From: Microcaldota archaeon
GTDB taxonomy: Archaea; Micrarchaeota; Micrarchaeia; Burarchaeales; Fermentimicrarchaeaceae
Direction: 5' to 3'
Length of the DNA: 20,427 nt
Assembly (NCBI GenBank): GCA_026396455.1
Contig: JAPLWT010000011.1
Location: forward strand, 1-20,427
Below, piece by piece: positions 1-6,158 of the stretch (positions within the stretch are counted from its first letter, which is position 1; every line of letters starts with the position of its first letter). The position numbers and the translations under genes are program-made. Below the pieces are notes generated by a model. The model made no database searches. It had not been told where the DNA came from and was given only the letters and a program-made list of their open reading frames with translations.

Positions 1-1091
1 TGCAAGGAATTGCAGGCGTTACTTCCCCCTTGCCCAGGGGTAGCTCTTATAAGTATGTTTCGTGCAGCATTCAAGTCTCTGTCTATAGTTAGTCCACAGT
101 TGGGGCAGGTATATGTCCTGTCCCACAGAGTCGTATTCCTGATGTTTCCGCATCTGCTGCACATCTTTGAAGTATTTTCAGGGTTCACAAACACAACACT
201 GCATCCAGCCCCTTCCGCCTTGTATGCAAGCATGTTTGCAAACATATTCCATCCTGCATCATTTATCTGCTTGCCATATCTCCGTTCTGCCATCTCTTGT
301 GAGGCAAGCTTTTCTGATGCTATAAAGGAATAATCATTCACCAATTCAGTTGAAATCTTGTGCAGGAAGTCTCTCCTGCAATCTGAAATCCTCTCATGGA
401 GTTTAGCAACTCTAATTTTTGCTTTTTTGTAATTCTTGGTCCTTTTCTTGTGGAAACTGGACTTTCTTTGTATAAAGGTAAGTTTTTCTTCATATCTTTT
501 GAAGTGTCGTGGGTTATCTATTTTTATTCCATTTGAGAGAGTTGCAAATGTCTTCAAGCCTACGTCAATCCCAATTTTTTCTCCTCTCTTTTCTTTTGGA
601 ATTTCTTCAGGTGTCTCAACGCAGAAAATGGCAAACCACTTTCCAGAAGACTCTCTTTTCAGCGTAAGAGTTTTTATTTGGCCTTTTATCTCCCTATGCT
701 TCTTTACTGCAATCTCTCCAAATGGAGTCACCGTGAGTTTCTTATCCAACCAAAAACCAGTTTCATATTGCGGATAATGCAAGCTCTTCATCCTGTCAAA
801 AGATTTGAAACGTGGGAAGCCGCATTTCACTCCTTTCTTCTTTAACTTGAAAACCCTCATCACGGCATTATGAACTCGGTGAGCAATCTCCTGCTGGGTT
901 TGAGAGTAGAGACCATACTTTTTCACCATCAACTGCAGTGTATTCTTTGTTGGGAAATAGCCAAAGTCTTCATACATTTGCTTGCATTCCTCAAGTAGCT
1001 CATTCCAAAGATTCTTAGCTAACAATAGGTGATGAGTCAAGAGTTCCTCTTGTTTCTTCGAGGGATATATTCTGAATTTGTAGGCTCTCAT
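1..1091 (-). CDS. tnpB: RNA-guided nuclease TnpB of an IS200/IS605 (IS1341-type) element, C-terminus cut by window edge
   Basis: The minus strand is open from ATG at 1091 to the left edge, giving 363 codons and no stop. TnpB is the RNA-guided DNA endonuclease of IS200/IS605 elements and is related to Cas12. The N-terminus (MRAYKFRIYPSKKQEELL) is typical. A split RuvC site is visible: D176 in IGIDVGLK, E260 in ASEKL, and the DRDLNAARN motif at 337-345. A zinc ribbon CxxC...CPNC lies at about 311-332. All key residues are present, so the nuclease looks intact. Probably only a short tail is missing, because the sequence ends in the usual TPGQGGSNAC segment. No TnpA gene is visible, but the far end of the element, where the guide RNA would be encoded, lies outside the window. 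A TATA box about 30 nt upstream suggests a leaderless transcript. Confidence 0.93.
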   Translation of the reverse strand, partial: MRAYKFRIYPSKKQEELLTHHLLLAKNLWNELLEECKQMYEDFGYFPTKNTLQLMVKKYGLYSQTQQEIAHRVHNAVMRVFKLKKKGVKCGFPRFKSFDRMKSLHYPQYETGFWLDKKLTVTPFGEIAVKKHREIKGQIKTLTLKRESSGKWFAIFCVETPEEIPKEKRGEKIGIDVGLKTFATLSNGIKIDNPRHFKRYEEKLTFIQRKSSFHKKRTKNYKKAKIRVAKLHERISDCRRDFLHKISTELVNDYSFIASEKLASQEMAERRYGKQINDAGWNMFANMLAYKAEGAGCSVVFVNPENTSKMCSRCGNIRNTTLWDRTYTCPNCGLTIDRDLNAARNILIRATPGQGGSNACNSL

Positions 1092-1108
1092 AGACGTTAT
1101 TTACGTCT
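1092..1108. repeat. Inverted repeat directly upstream of the tnpB start
   Basis: AGACGT, five bases, then ACGTCT form a perfect 6-bp inverted repeat immediately before the tnpB ATG. IS200/IS605 ends carry subterminal hairpins, so this may be part of the left end. It could also be an operator over the transcription start. Confidence 0.5.
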
Positions 1109-1117
1109 GTTTTTCCC

Positions 1118-1125
1118 TTTATAAA
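1118..1125 (-). promoter_or_regulatory. TATA box for tnpB
   Basis: TTTATAAA on the minus strand is centred about 30 nt upstream of the tnpB ATG at 1091. This fits an archaeal promoter giving a leaderless or nearly leaderless mRNA. Confidence 0.55.
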
Positions 1126-1139
1126 CCTCCGTAAGGGGT

Positions 1140-1159
1140 AACTTTCCAGGTTAAAAGTT
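1140..1159. repeat. Inverted repeat at the probable left end of the IS element
   Basis: AACTTT, eight bases, then AAAGTT form a 6-bp stem at the junction between the tnpB upstream region and the asparagine-synthase-like gene. The stop codon of that gene (1151-1153) falls in the loop. A hairpin at this point is what the left end of an IS200/IS605-type element should look like. The exact boundary, perhaps around 1160-1170, cannot be set without an empty site. Confidence 0.45.
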
Positions 1160-1906
1160 TATATGAATAGAGATTTCCCTCGAAACCGCTTTAAGCACGC
1201 GCTTCTTCTCACCCTGCCTGCTCAGGTTCAGCTCAGGCTTCAGGGAAGTTGCAAGTTCTATCACTCTCATGTCGAGGAAGGGATATCTGAGCTCGCAGTG
1301 GTTGACGGATGCTATGAATTCCGCACTCTTCAAATCCTTCGAGTAAAGCCCCCTCAGCTCATCCGAAAGCATCTTTCTCAGATCTCCTCCGCTCAGGAAG
1401 CACTGTAGATGCCTGTTATATCCAGCGAAAAGTTCCTCAGCGCCTGAGCCTGTCAGGATGACCTCAACACCATCCTCGTGCGCATGCAATGAGCAGATGA
1501 AAACAGGGATTGCGAGTTCTATTTTCATGAAATCATTTTCATTGAGAAGACTTTGAACCTTCTTGTAGTAATCTATTACGTCTTTCTCGCCGATGATAAT
1601 CTTCTTGGAGTTCAAGCCGAGTTTCCCTGCGAACTTCTCAACATATCTAATGTCCTCAGAAACCTCAGTTCCTACAGAATAGAGGAACAGTTTCGATTTG
1701 AACCTTTTTGCGATATAAGCTATAAGCGTGCTGTCTATGCCAGCGGAAAACATTATTCCAGTCTTATCAACGCCATGCATGCATTTTCCAACGGAATTTA
1801 TGAAAGCATCAGCCAGCTCTTTCCTCAGTGGGTCAGTAAGCTCGCGGTTGAAGGATGGAGTAGGCAGGCCATTGCCTTTGCTAGAAATTTCAAAAACATT
1901 GTTCAT
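1151..1906 (-). pseudogene. Stand-alone asparagine-synthase-like ATP pyrophosphatase, C-terminus probably truncated by the IS element
   Basis: The 251-aa product carries the C-terminal (synthetase) domain of asparagine synthase without the glutaminase domain. The PP-loop FSAGIDST (53-60) binds ATP for adenylation, with A where most relatives have G. GSGAEELFAGYNRH matches the GGxGxDExFxGY motif, and RYPFLD is the conserved late motif. Family members continue after KKRVLKAVSRE with a further basic segment. Here the frame enters ISIHINF and stops inside the hairpin of the TnpB element. I infer that the insertion removed roughly the last 25-60 residues, so the gene may be inactive. The ATG overlaps the upstream gene's stop as ATGA, which indicates translational coupling. 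Because no glutaminase domain is present, the acceptor substrate is unknown. Confidence 0.7.
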
Positions 1907-2259
1907 GTGATCTTCCCCAACTCATCCCTGGCTGCCTTTCTTACCATGGGGCTGTTAAGTTGCTGGGAGTGTATCTCCTCAAGCATCTTGCGCAGCCTAT
2001 TCCTCCTATCTTCCCCAGAATATTTTGAGTTTATGTATGAGATGAGATACTCCAAAGCACGAAGGCCGACTTGCCTGCTGTTCGTGATTTTCACCAGTTC
2101 GAGTATTGCGGAGTACTTATCGAAATCAGAAACAGCCTCGTTGCCAATGAATTTCAGCAGGGCGAGGTAATCCCCTTTCCTGGCGAGCTTTATCCTTCTA
2201 TCCGCATCCTTAAGCTCGGCTGTCAGCTTGCCCTTTTTCAGACCAATCGAGGAACTCAT
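1903..2259 (-). CDS. Small helical-repeat (HEAT-like) protein, function unknown
   Basis: The 118-aa product is predicted to be all helical. Its leucine and alanine pattern (YSAILELV, ALEYLISYI, VRKAARDELGKI) resembles HEAT or armadillo repeats, which usually mediate protein contacts. I recognise no catalytic motif. ATG at 2259 is preferred over the in-frame GTG at 2268, because CGTGAT six bases before the ATG fits the extended Shine-Dalgarno used by other genes here. The gene begins only 16 nt after the 3' end of tRNA-Arg and ends in an ATGA overlap with the asparagine-synthase-like gene. The three are therefore probably one transcript. The coupling suggests a role with the synthase-like protein, but this is inference. 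Confidence 0.7.
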   Translation of the reverse strand: MSSSIGLKKGKLTAELKDADRRIKLARKGDYLALLKFIGNEAVSDFDKYSAILELVKITNSRQVGLRALEYLISYINSKYSGEDRRNRLRKMLEEIHSQQLNSPMVRKAARDELGKIT

Positions 2260-2275
2260 TACAATCACGAAAGTG

Positions 2276-2350
2276 CGGGCCCGGTGGGATTTGAACCCAC
2301 GACCTTCAGCTTAGGAGGCTGTCGCTCTATCCAAACTGAGCTACGGGCCC
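2276..2350 (-). tRNA. tRNA-Arg (anticodon CCT)
   Basis: The minus strand folds as a complete 75-nt cloverleaf. It has a 7-bp acceptor stem (GGGCCCG with CGGGCCC), a D-stem GCTC/GAGC, anticodon loop CTCCTAA with anticodon CCT (reads AGG), a T-arm GTGGG TTCAAAT CCCAC and discriminator G. CCA is not encoded and there is no intron. The top pair of the anticodon stem is A27-A43, a mismatch. AGG is very common in the neighbouring genes, which fits the need for this tRNA. Confidence 0.96.
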
Positions 2351-2375
2351 ACGCCCCTAAATATCTAGCTGTGTA

Positions 2376-2385
2376 GATTTAAATC
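2376..2385 (-). promoter_or_regulatory. TATA box for the tRNA-Arg transcript
   Basis: GATTTAAATC is centred about 30 nt upstream of the tRNA-Arg 5' end. It probably drives the tRNA, the HEAT-like gene and the asparagine-synthase-like gene together. Confidence 0.5.
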
Positions 2386-2397
2386 ACTAACTCGCCC

Positions 2398-2410
2398 ATA
2401 AATTTAAATA
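2398..2410 (+). promoter_or_regulatory. TATA box for the B-box zinc-finger gene
   Basis: ATAAATTTAAATA is centred about 33 nt upstream of the ATG at 2438. No Shine-Dalgarno is visible in the gap, so a short-leader or leaderless mRNA is likely. It lies back to back with the tRNA-Arg promoter. Confidence 0.5.
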
Positions 2411-2437
2411 CGGGACTTCAAGAATATACACGATAAC

Positions 2438-3319
2438 ATGAGATGCTTCAAACATCCGAAGTCAGAGGCAGTTGGCATATGCTCCTCGTGCAACAAGGGA
2501 GTATGCTCGAAATGTGCAGTTGAGGAAGATGGAAAGGTATACTGCAGGGACTGCCTGTCGCGCTCAAAAATTGTTGACAGGTGCTACAACCATCCTCGTT
2601 CCGAAGCAATCGGCATGTGTTCCTCCTGCAAGAAGCTTATTTGCGCAGACTGCTCGATAGAGAAGGATGACAAGCTCTACTGCAGGCTGTGCTCGGCAAA
2701 GATTCCTGCGGAGTTTGAAGTTCCAACTCCGACTGACATAGTGGAAGTGCAGCAGAAAAGATACGAGGAGAAGAGGATGCCTGCTGCAAGAACGGAAGAA
2801 AGAATACCCGCAAGGTTTGAAGCTAGGCGCATACCTGTCTCAAAGGTCCAGCTATCACTAAAGCCTTCCGAGACGGTAAGCTCAACCATCGTGGGCGGGA
2901 TAGTCGGGGGGTCCCTGATGGGTCTTCCTTTCATAAACTTCCTGCTGATATGGCCCGCGATTGGGGGCGCAGTTTCCGCTTATCTCCTCAAGCTCAGGGT
3001 TGACAGGTGTGGAAATGGTTATATAAACAGGAGGAATGCGCTGGAAGTCGGCGCAATAAGCGGAGTTTTTGCAGCGCTCATAGCAACGACCTTTAATATA
3101 ATCTACACAGTGCTTTTTGAGGGGCTCGCGCACCAGACCGAAACTACTCTCAGCTCCTGGCTTGATATTAGTATAGCAGACCTGCTCGTAAAGTTTGCCT
3201 TCACTGACCTATCGCTTTCAAGCATATTCATATTCTCTAAGCTAATAGCAACAATAGGATTATTCGCCCTGCTGGGCGCAGTTGGAGGCGCCGTCTCCGC
3301 AGAGTTCTCAAAAAGGTGA
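2438..3319 (+). CDS. Membrane protein with two N-terminal B-box-type zinc fingers
   Basis: The 293-aa product starts with two tandem fingers of the same layout: C3, H6, C15, C18, C23, C26, C36, C39, then C49, H52, C61, C64, C69, C72, C82, C85. The exact 46-residue offset points to an internal duplication. A charged linker (about 86-140) leads to three hydrophobic segments at roughly 148-184, 202-227 and 262-288. These are rich in GG and GGAVSA, like glycine-zipper helices. No signal peptide is seen, so the fingers probably face the cytoplasm. B-box fingers usually bind proteins. Fusions of this kind occur in archaea, but the function is not known to me. The gene is monocistronic with its own TATA box. 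Confidence 0.85.
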   Translation: MRCFKHPKSEAVGICSSCNKGVCSKCAVEEDGKVYCRDCLSRSKIVDRCYNHPRSEAIGMCSSCKKLICADCSIEKDDKLYCRLCSAKIPAEFEVPTPTDIVEVQQKRYEEKRMPAARTEERIPARFEARRIPVSKVQLSLKPSETVSSTIVGGIVGGSLMGLPFINFLLIWPAIGGAVSAYLLKLRVDRCGNGYINRRNALEVGAISGVFAALIATTFNIIYTVLFEGLAHQTETTLSSWLDISIADLLVKFAFTDLSLSSIFIFSKLIATIGLFALLGAVGGAVSAEFSKR

Positions 3320-3334
3320 GTTTTCTCCGAAAGG

Positions 3335-3344
3335 GTTAAAAATA
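3335..3344 (+). promoter_or_regulatory. Candidate TATA box for aEF1A
   Basis: GTTAAAAATA follows a purine-rich BRE-like GAAAGG. A start about 27 nt downstream would give a leader of some 55-60 nt that contains the Shine-Dalgarno at 3411-3416. A second AT-rich site near 3378 cannot be excluded. Confidence 0.35.
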
Positions 3345-3410
3345 ATCAGGTACAGAAGTATATGGCTTCTAAAAGCATTAAATGGATATTTGCAGATGTC
3401 ATAAAATATT

Positions 3411-3416
3411 GGAGGT
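3411..3416 (+). promoter_or_regulatory. Shine-Dalgarno of aEF1A
   Basis: GGAGGT lies six bases before the ATG at 3423. It is one of the strongest ribosome binding sites in the window, as expected for an abundant elongation factor. Confidence 0.8.
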
Positions 3417-3422
3417 ATATCT

Positions 3423-4691
3423 ATGGCAGAAAAAGAACACCTAAACTTGGTCTTCATTGGGCATATTGACCACGGAAAATCCACTTCAGTCGGAAGAATC
3501 CTGTATGATACCGGTGCATTGAGCGAACAGGATTTGAGGAGGCTGAAGGAGGAGGCTGCTAAGGTAGGCAAGGCAACCTTCGAGTTCGCCTTTGCCATGG
3601 ACCAGCTCAAGGAGGAGAGGGAGAGGGGAGTCACCATAGATGTCGCCCACAGGGAATTCCAGACTGCCAAGTACTACTTCACGATAATTGATGCGCCAGG
3701 CCACAGGGACTTTGTCAAGAATATGATTACAGGCGCATCGCAGGCAGATGCTGCAGTTCTTGTAATTTCCTGCAAGGAAGGCATACAGCAGCAGACAAAG
3801 GAGCATGCCTTCCTGGCAAAGGTGCTGGGGATACAGCAGATGATTGTTGGGATAAACAAGATGGACAGCGTTGGCTATGACAGAATTAAATTCGAGGATT
3901 TGAAGAATCAGGCCACAACTCTGCTAAAGAATATTGGTTACAAGACGGAGTCACTCCAGTTCATCCCGTACTCTGCTTACGAGGGAGAGAACGTTGGAAA
4001 GAAGCCGACCAAGATGGACTGGTACAAAGGCCCTACTCTTGTTGAGTCATTCGACAAATTCACAGTTCCGGCAAAGCCACTGGACAAGCCGCTCAGGCTT
4101 CCAGTGCAGGACGTGTTCACGATAACAGGGCACGGCACTGTGCCAGTAGGGAGAGTTGAGACGGGCGTCATGAAGCCGGGTGACCTTATCGTGTTCATGC
4201 CATCAGGAGCCAAAGGGGAGGTGAAGAGCATTGAGATGCACCACCAGCCTCTTGAGAAGGCAGTGCCTGGTGACAATGTAGGATTCAACGTCAAGGGAGT
4301 TGACAAGAAGGATTTGAAGAGAGGAGAGGTAGCTGGACCGGCAAGCAATCCCCCTACGGTTGCTCAGGAGTTCACGGCAAACATTGTTGTGCTTGAGCAT
4401 CCAACGGCAATACTGAAGGGGTACACGCCAGTCTTCCACATCCACACTTCGCAGATGGCCTGTACAATCACTGAGATACTTGAGAAGAAGGACCCGAAGA
4501 CAGGCCAGACGGTGCAGAAGAACCCGGACTTCATCAAGACGGGTGATGTGGCAATAGTGAAGGTGAAACCACTGAGACCTCTCGTTGTTGAGAAGTTCAA
4601 TGAGTTCCCGCAGCTGGGAAGGTTTGCCATACGAGACATGGGGCAGACCGTTGCTGCCGGAGTTGTTCTGGAGGTAGTGAAAGTCGCTTGA
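3423..4691 (+). CDS. tuf: Translation elongation factor aEF1A (EF-Tu family)
   Basis: The 422-aa GTPase delivers aminoacyl-tRNA to the ribosomal A site. The G-domain motifs are intact: G1 GHIDHGKST (13-21), G3 DAPGH (90-94), G4 NKMD (145-148) and a G5 SAYEGENV segment. Two beta-barrel domains follow, with typical motifs such as [17 protein letters not shown]. The length is normal for archaeal EF-1 alpha (about 420-435). The start is fixed by GGAGGT six bases upstream. The next gene encodes uS10, an arrangement conserved in many archaea. A T-rich tract after the stop probably ends part of the transcription, so aEF1A mRNA should exceed uS10 mRNA. Confidence 0.98.
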   Translation: MAEKEHLNLVFIGHIDHGKSTSVGRILYDTGALSEQDLRRLKEEAAKVGKATFEFAFAMDQLKEERERGVTIDVAHREFQTAKYYFTIIDAPGHRDFVKNMITGASQADAAVLVISCKEGIQQQTKEHAFLAKVLGIQQMIVGINKMDSVGYDRIKFEDLKNQATTLLKNIGYKTESLQFIPYSAYEGENVGKKPTKMDWYKGPTLVESFDKFTVPAKPLDKPLRLPVQDVFTITGHGTVPVGRVETGVMKPGDLIVFMPSGAKGEVKSIEMHHQPLEKAVPGDNVGFNVKGVDKKDLKRGEVAGPASNPPTVAQEFTANIVVLEHPTAILKGYTPVFHIHTSQMACTITEILEKKDPKTGQTVQKNPDFIKTGDVAIVKVKPLRPLVVEKFNEFPQLGRFAIRDMGQTVAAGVVLEVVKVA

Positions 4692-4719
4692 TTTTTTTCT
4701 TTTTTCCTTTTCTGTTTCT
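4692..4719 (+). terminator. Oligo-T terminator after aEF1A
   Basis: Right after the stop codon the plus strand carries runs of seven, six, four and three T interrupted by C or G. Archaeal RNA polymerase terminates at such U-tracts without needing a stem. The downstream uS10 gene has no clear TATA box, so partial read-through is likely. Confidence 0.6.
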
Positions 4720-4737
4720 CATTATGACCTAATGAGA
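4717..4737. repeat. Perfect inverted repeat in the uS10 leader
   Basis: TCTCATTA, spacer TGACC, then TAATGAGA form an 8-bp perfect inverted repeat. It sits between the aEF1A T-tract and the uS10 ribosome binding site. It could be an RNA hairpin (attenuation, processing or ribosomal-protein autoregulation) or a DNA operator. Confidence 0.6.
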
Positions 4738-4756
4738 GCGAATAAAGGTGCCACAC

Positions 4757-5062
4757 ATGACGCGCGCAAGGATAAAACTCATAGGCAAAGACCCCAAGGA
4801 GCTCGACGATGTCTGCAACCAGATAAAGGACATCACAAAGACAGCGGGCGTTGAGATGCGTGGCCCGATTCCTCTTCCTACTAAGAGACTAAGAGTAACT
4901 ACCAGAAGGACTCCCTGTGGAGACGGCTCGGACACCTACGAGCACTGGGAGATGAGGATAAGGAAGCGCGTGATTGACGTTGTTGGCGACGAGCGGATTC
5001 TGAGGCAAATCATGCGCGTGCGCGTGCCTGATACTGTTCATATTGAGATAAGCTTGGAGTGA
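4757..5062 (+). CDS. rps10: Small subunit ribosomal protein uS10
   Basis: The 101-aa product is a component of the 30S head. MTRARIKLIGKDPKELDDVC and the following PIPLPTKR, HWEMRIRKRVIDV and PDTVHIEISL segments are diagnostic for archaeal S10, and the length is normal (about 102). I choose ATG at 4757 over GTG at 4748. GGTG at 4747-4750 is six bases before the ATG and looks like the Shine-Dalgarno, and family members start close to the RIKL segment. The gene lies 65 nt after aEF1A, with a terminator-like T-tract and an inverted repeat between them. These probably set the ratio of the two products. Confidence 0.96.
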   Translation: MTRARIKLIGKDPKELDDVCNQIKDITKTAGVEMRGPIPLPTKRLRVTTRRTPCGDGSDTYEHWEMRIRKRVIDVVGDERILRQIMRVRVPDTVHIEISLE

Positions 5063-5088
5063 TTCTCTTTCTGCAGAAATTAATAATG

Positions 5089-5098
5089 CTTTTTAAAT
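5089..5098 (+). promoter_or_regulatory. TATA box for tRNA-Ser
   Basis: CTTTTTAAAT is centred about 29 nt upstream of the tRNA-Ser 5' end. It probably also serves the deacetylase gene that follows the tRNA without a gap. Confidence 0.55.
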
Positions 5099-5122
5099 CC
5101 GAGAGGACAGAATATATCTCGT

Positions 5123-5209
5123 GCCAGGGTGGCAGAATCTGGTCAATGCGCCAGACTTGAGATCTGGTTACCCTCACGGGTAGTGTGAGTTCAAATCTCA
5201 CCCCTGGCG
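5123..5209 (+). tRNA. tRNA-Ser (anticodon TGA)
   Basis: This is an 87-nt class II tRNA. The acceptor GCCAGGG pairs with CCCTGGC. The anticodon stem is CCAGA/TCTGG with loop CTTGAGA and anticodon TGA, which reads UCA. The long variable arm has a TACCC/GGGTA stem, and the T-arm is GTGAG TTCAAAT CTCAC. The discriminator is G, as expected for serine. There is no intron and CCA is not encoded. Confidence 0.95.
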
Positions 5210-5217
5210 TTGATTCC

Positions 5218-6120
5218 ATGAAAATTGTCTATTCAGAAAGGTTCCTGGAGCATGAGACAGAGCAGGGCCACCCTGAAAACCCCCAGAGGCTTATTGCGGT
5301 TATAAGATATCTGAAAGAAAACAACCTACCCTACTCATTTGACAAACCCAAAGAAATCTCGGAAAGAGAGCTTTACATGGTTCATGACGAGGAGTACATA
5401 GAAAGGCTGAAATTCCTCTCGGATATGCAGCAGGGGGCAGGGGACAATCCATTCTCGATGAACACGTTCAAAATTGCCAAGCTTGCGGCAGGAGGAGCCC
5501 TGAAGGCTGCAGAGAACTCCAAGAAAGGATTCTCCTTCGCTCTCATCAGACCGCCGGGGCATCACGCCAGCAGGAATGCATTCGGGGGCTTCTGCTACCT
5601 GAACAACATTGCCTTCGCCACTGCATCCATGCTTAAATCCGAAGTAAAAAAGGCAATGATTGTAGACATAGACCAGCACCACGGCAATGGGACCCAGGAT
5701 ATATTCTACGATGACGGGAGGGTTTTCTACCTCTCATTCCACCAAAATCCAAATACTTGCTTCCCCTGGAAGTCGGGCTTTGAGACGGAGAACAACGAGC
5801 ATATCCACAACGTGGTGATTGAGCCAGGGACCAAGGATGCCGGATACCTGAAAATTTTTGAAGAGAAATTCAGAAAAGATGTGAATGCGTTCAAGCCAGA
5901 ACTCATTGGGGTAAGCGTGGGGTTTGACACGTTCTACAAGGATTACTCCTGTGGAAATGCGATTGACATAGAGGACAGTGCAACATACAACAGGATTGGC
6001 GGTATTATACGCGAAGAGGCCGAGAAGCTCGGAGCGAGGGTATTCGCAGTCCTTGAGGGAGGCTACTACCTGGGAACTCTTGGCCAGAACTTCTTGAGCT
6101 TCTGCAGCGCTTTTCTGTGA
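5218..6120 (+). CDS. Histone deacetylase family protein (zinc-dependent amidohydrolase)
   Basis: The 300-aa product belongs to the HDAC, acetoin-utilisation and acetylpolyamine amidohydrolase superfamily, which removes acyl groups from lysines or polyamines. Visible active-site elements are RPPGHHA with the tandem His 115-116, the zinc ligands in DIDQHHGNGTQD (D152, H154), D237 in VGFDTFYKD, and the late Tyr in LEGGYY (283). All are present, so an active enzyme is likely. ATG at 5218 is chosen because a longer frame from 5185 would start inside the tRNA. The ATG lies 8 nt after the tRNA-Ser 3' end with no ribosome binding site, so tRNA 3' processing would yield a nearly leaderless mRNA. The substrate is unknown; acetylated chromatin protein or polyamine is possible. 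Confidence 0.92.
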   Translation: MKIVYSERFLEHETEQGHPENPQRLIAVIRYLKENNLPYSFDKPKEISERELYMVHDEEYIERLKFLSDMQQGAGDNPFSMNTFKIAKLAAGGALKAAENSKKGFSFALIRPPGHHASRNAFGGFCYLNNIAFATASMLKSEVKKAMIVDIDQHHGNGTQDIFYDDGRVFYLSFHQNPNTCFPWKSGFETENNEHIHNVVIEPGTKDAGYLKIFEEKFRKDVNAFKPELIGVSVGFDTFYKDYSCGNAIDIEDSATYNRIGGIIREEAEKLGARVFAVLEGGYYLGTLGQNFLSFCSAFL

Positions 6121-6130
6121 ATATTTAAAT
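6121..6130 (+). promoter_or_regulatory. TATA box for the leuS-trm5 operon
   Basis: ATATTTAAAT starts directly after the deacetylase stop codon. It is centred about 33 nt upstream of the leuS ATG at 6159, giving a very short leader. Confidence 0.5.
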
Positions 6131-6158
6131 TCCACCTGCAAATAACTATGTGATACCT

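Noticed and set aside
1553..2170. Plus-strand frame of 205 codons over the asparagine-synthase-like gene
   Set aside because: It is antisense to two overlapping genes with recognisable motifs; no promoter or ribosome binding site.
5123..5209. Reading the long-arm tRNA as tRNA-Leu
   Set aside because: The anticodon loop CTTGAGA gives TGA, and the discriminator is G, as in serine tRNAs; leucine tRNAs carry A.
5185..5217. Upstream extension of the deacetylase gene starting at 5185
   Set aside because: The extra codons lie within the T-arm of tRNA-Ser, so a start there would destroy the tRNA reading of the same transcript; ATG at 5218 fits the family N-terminus.
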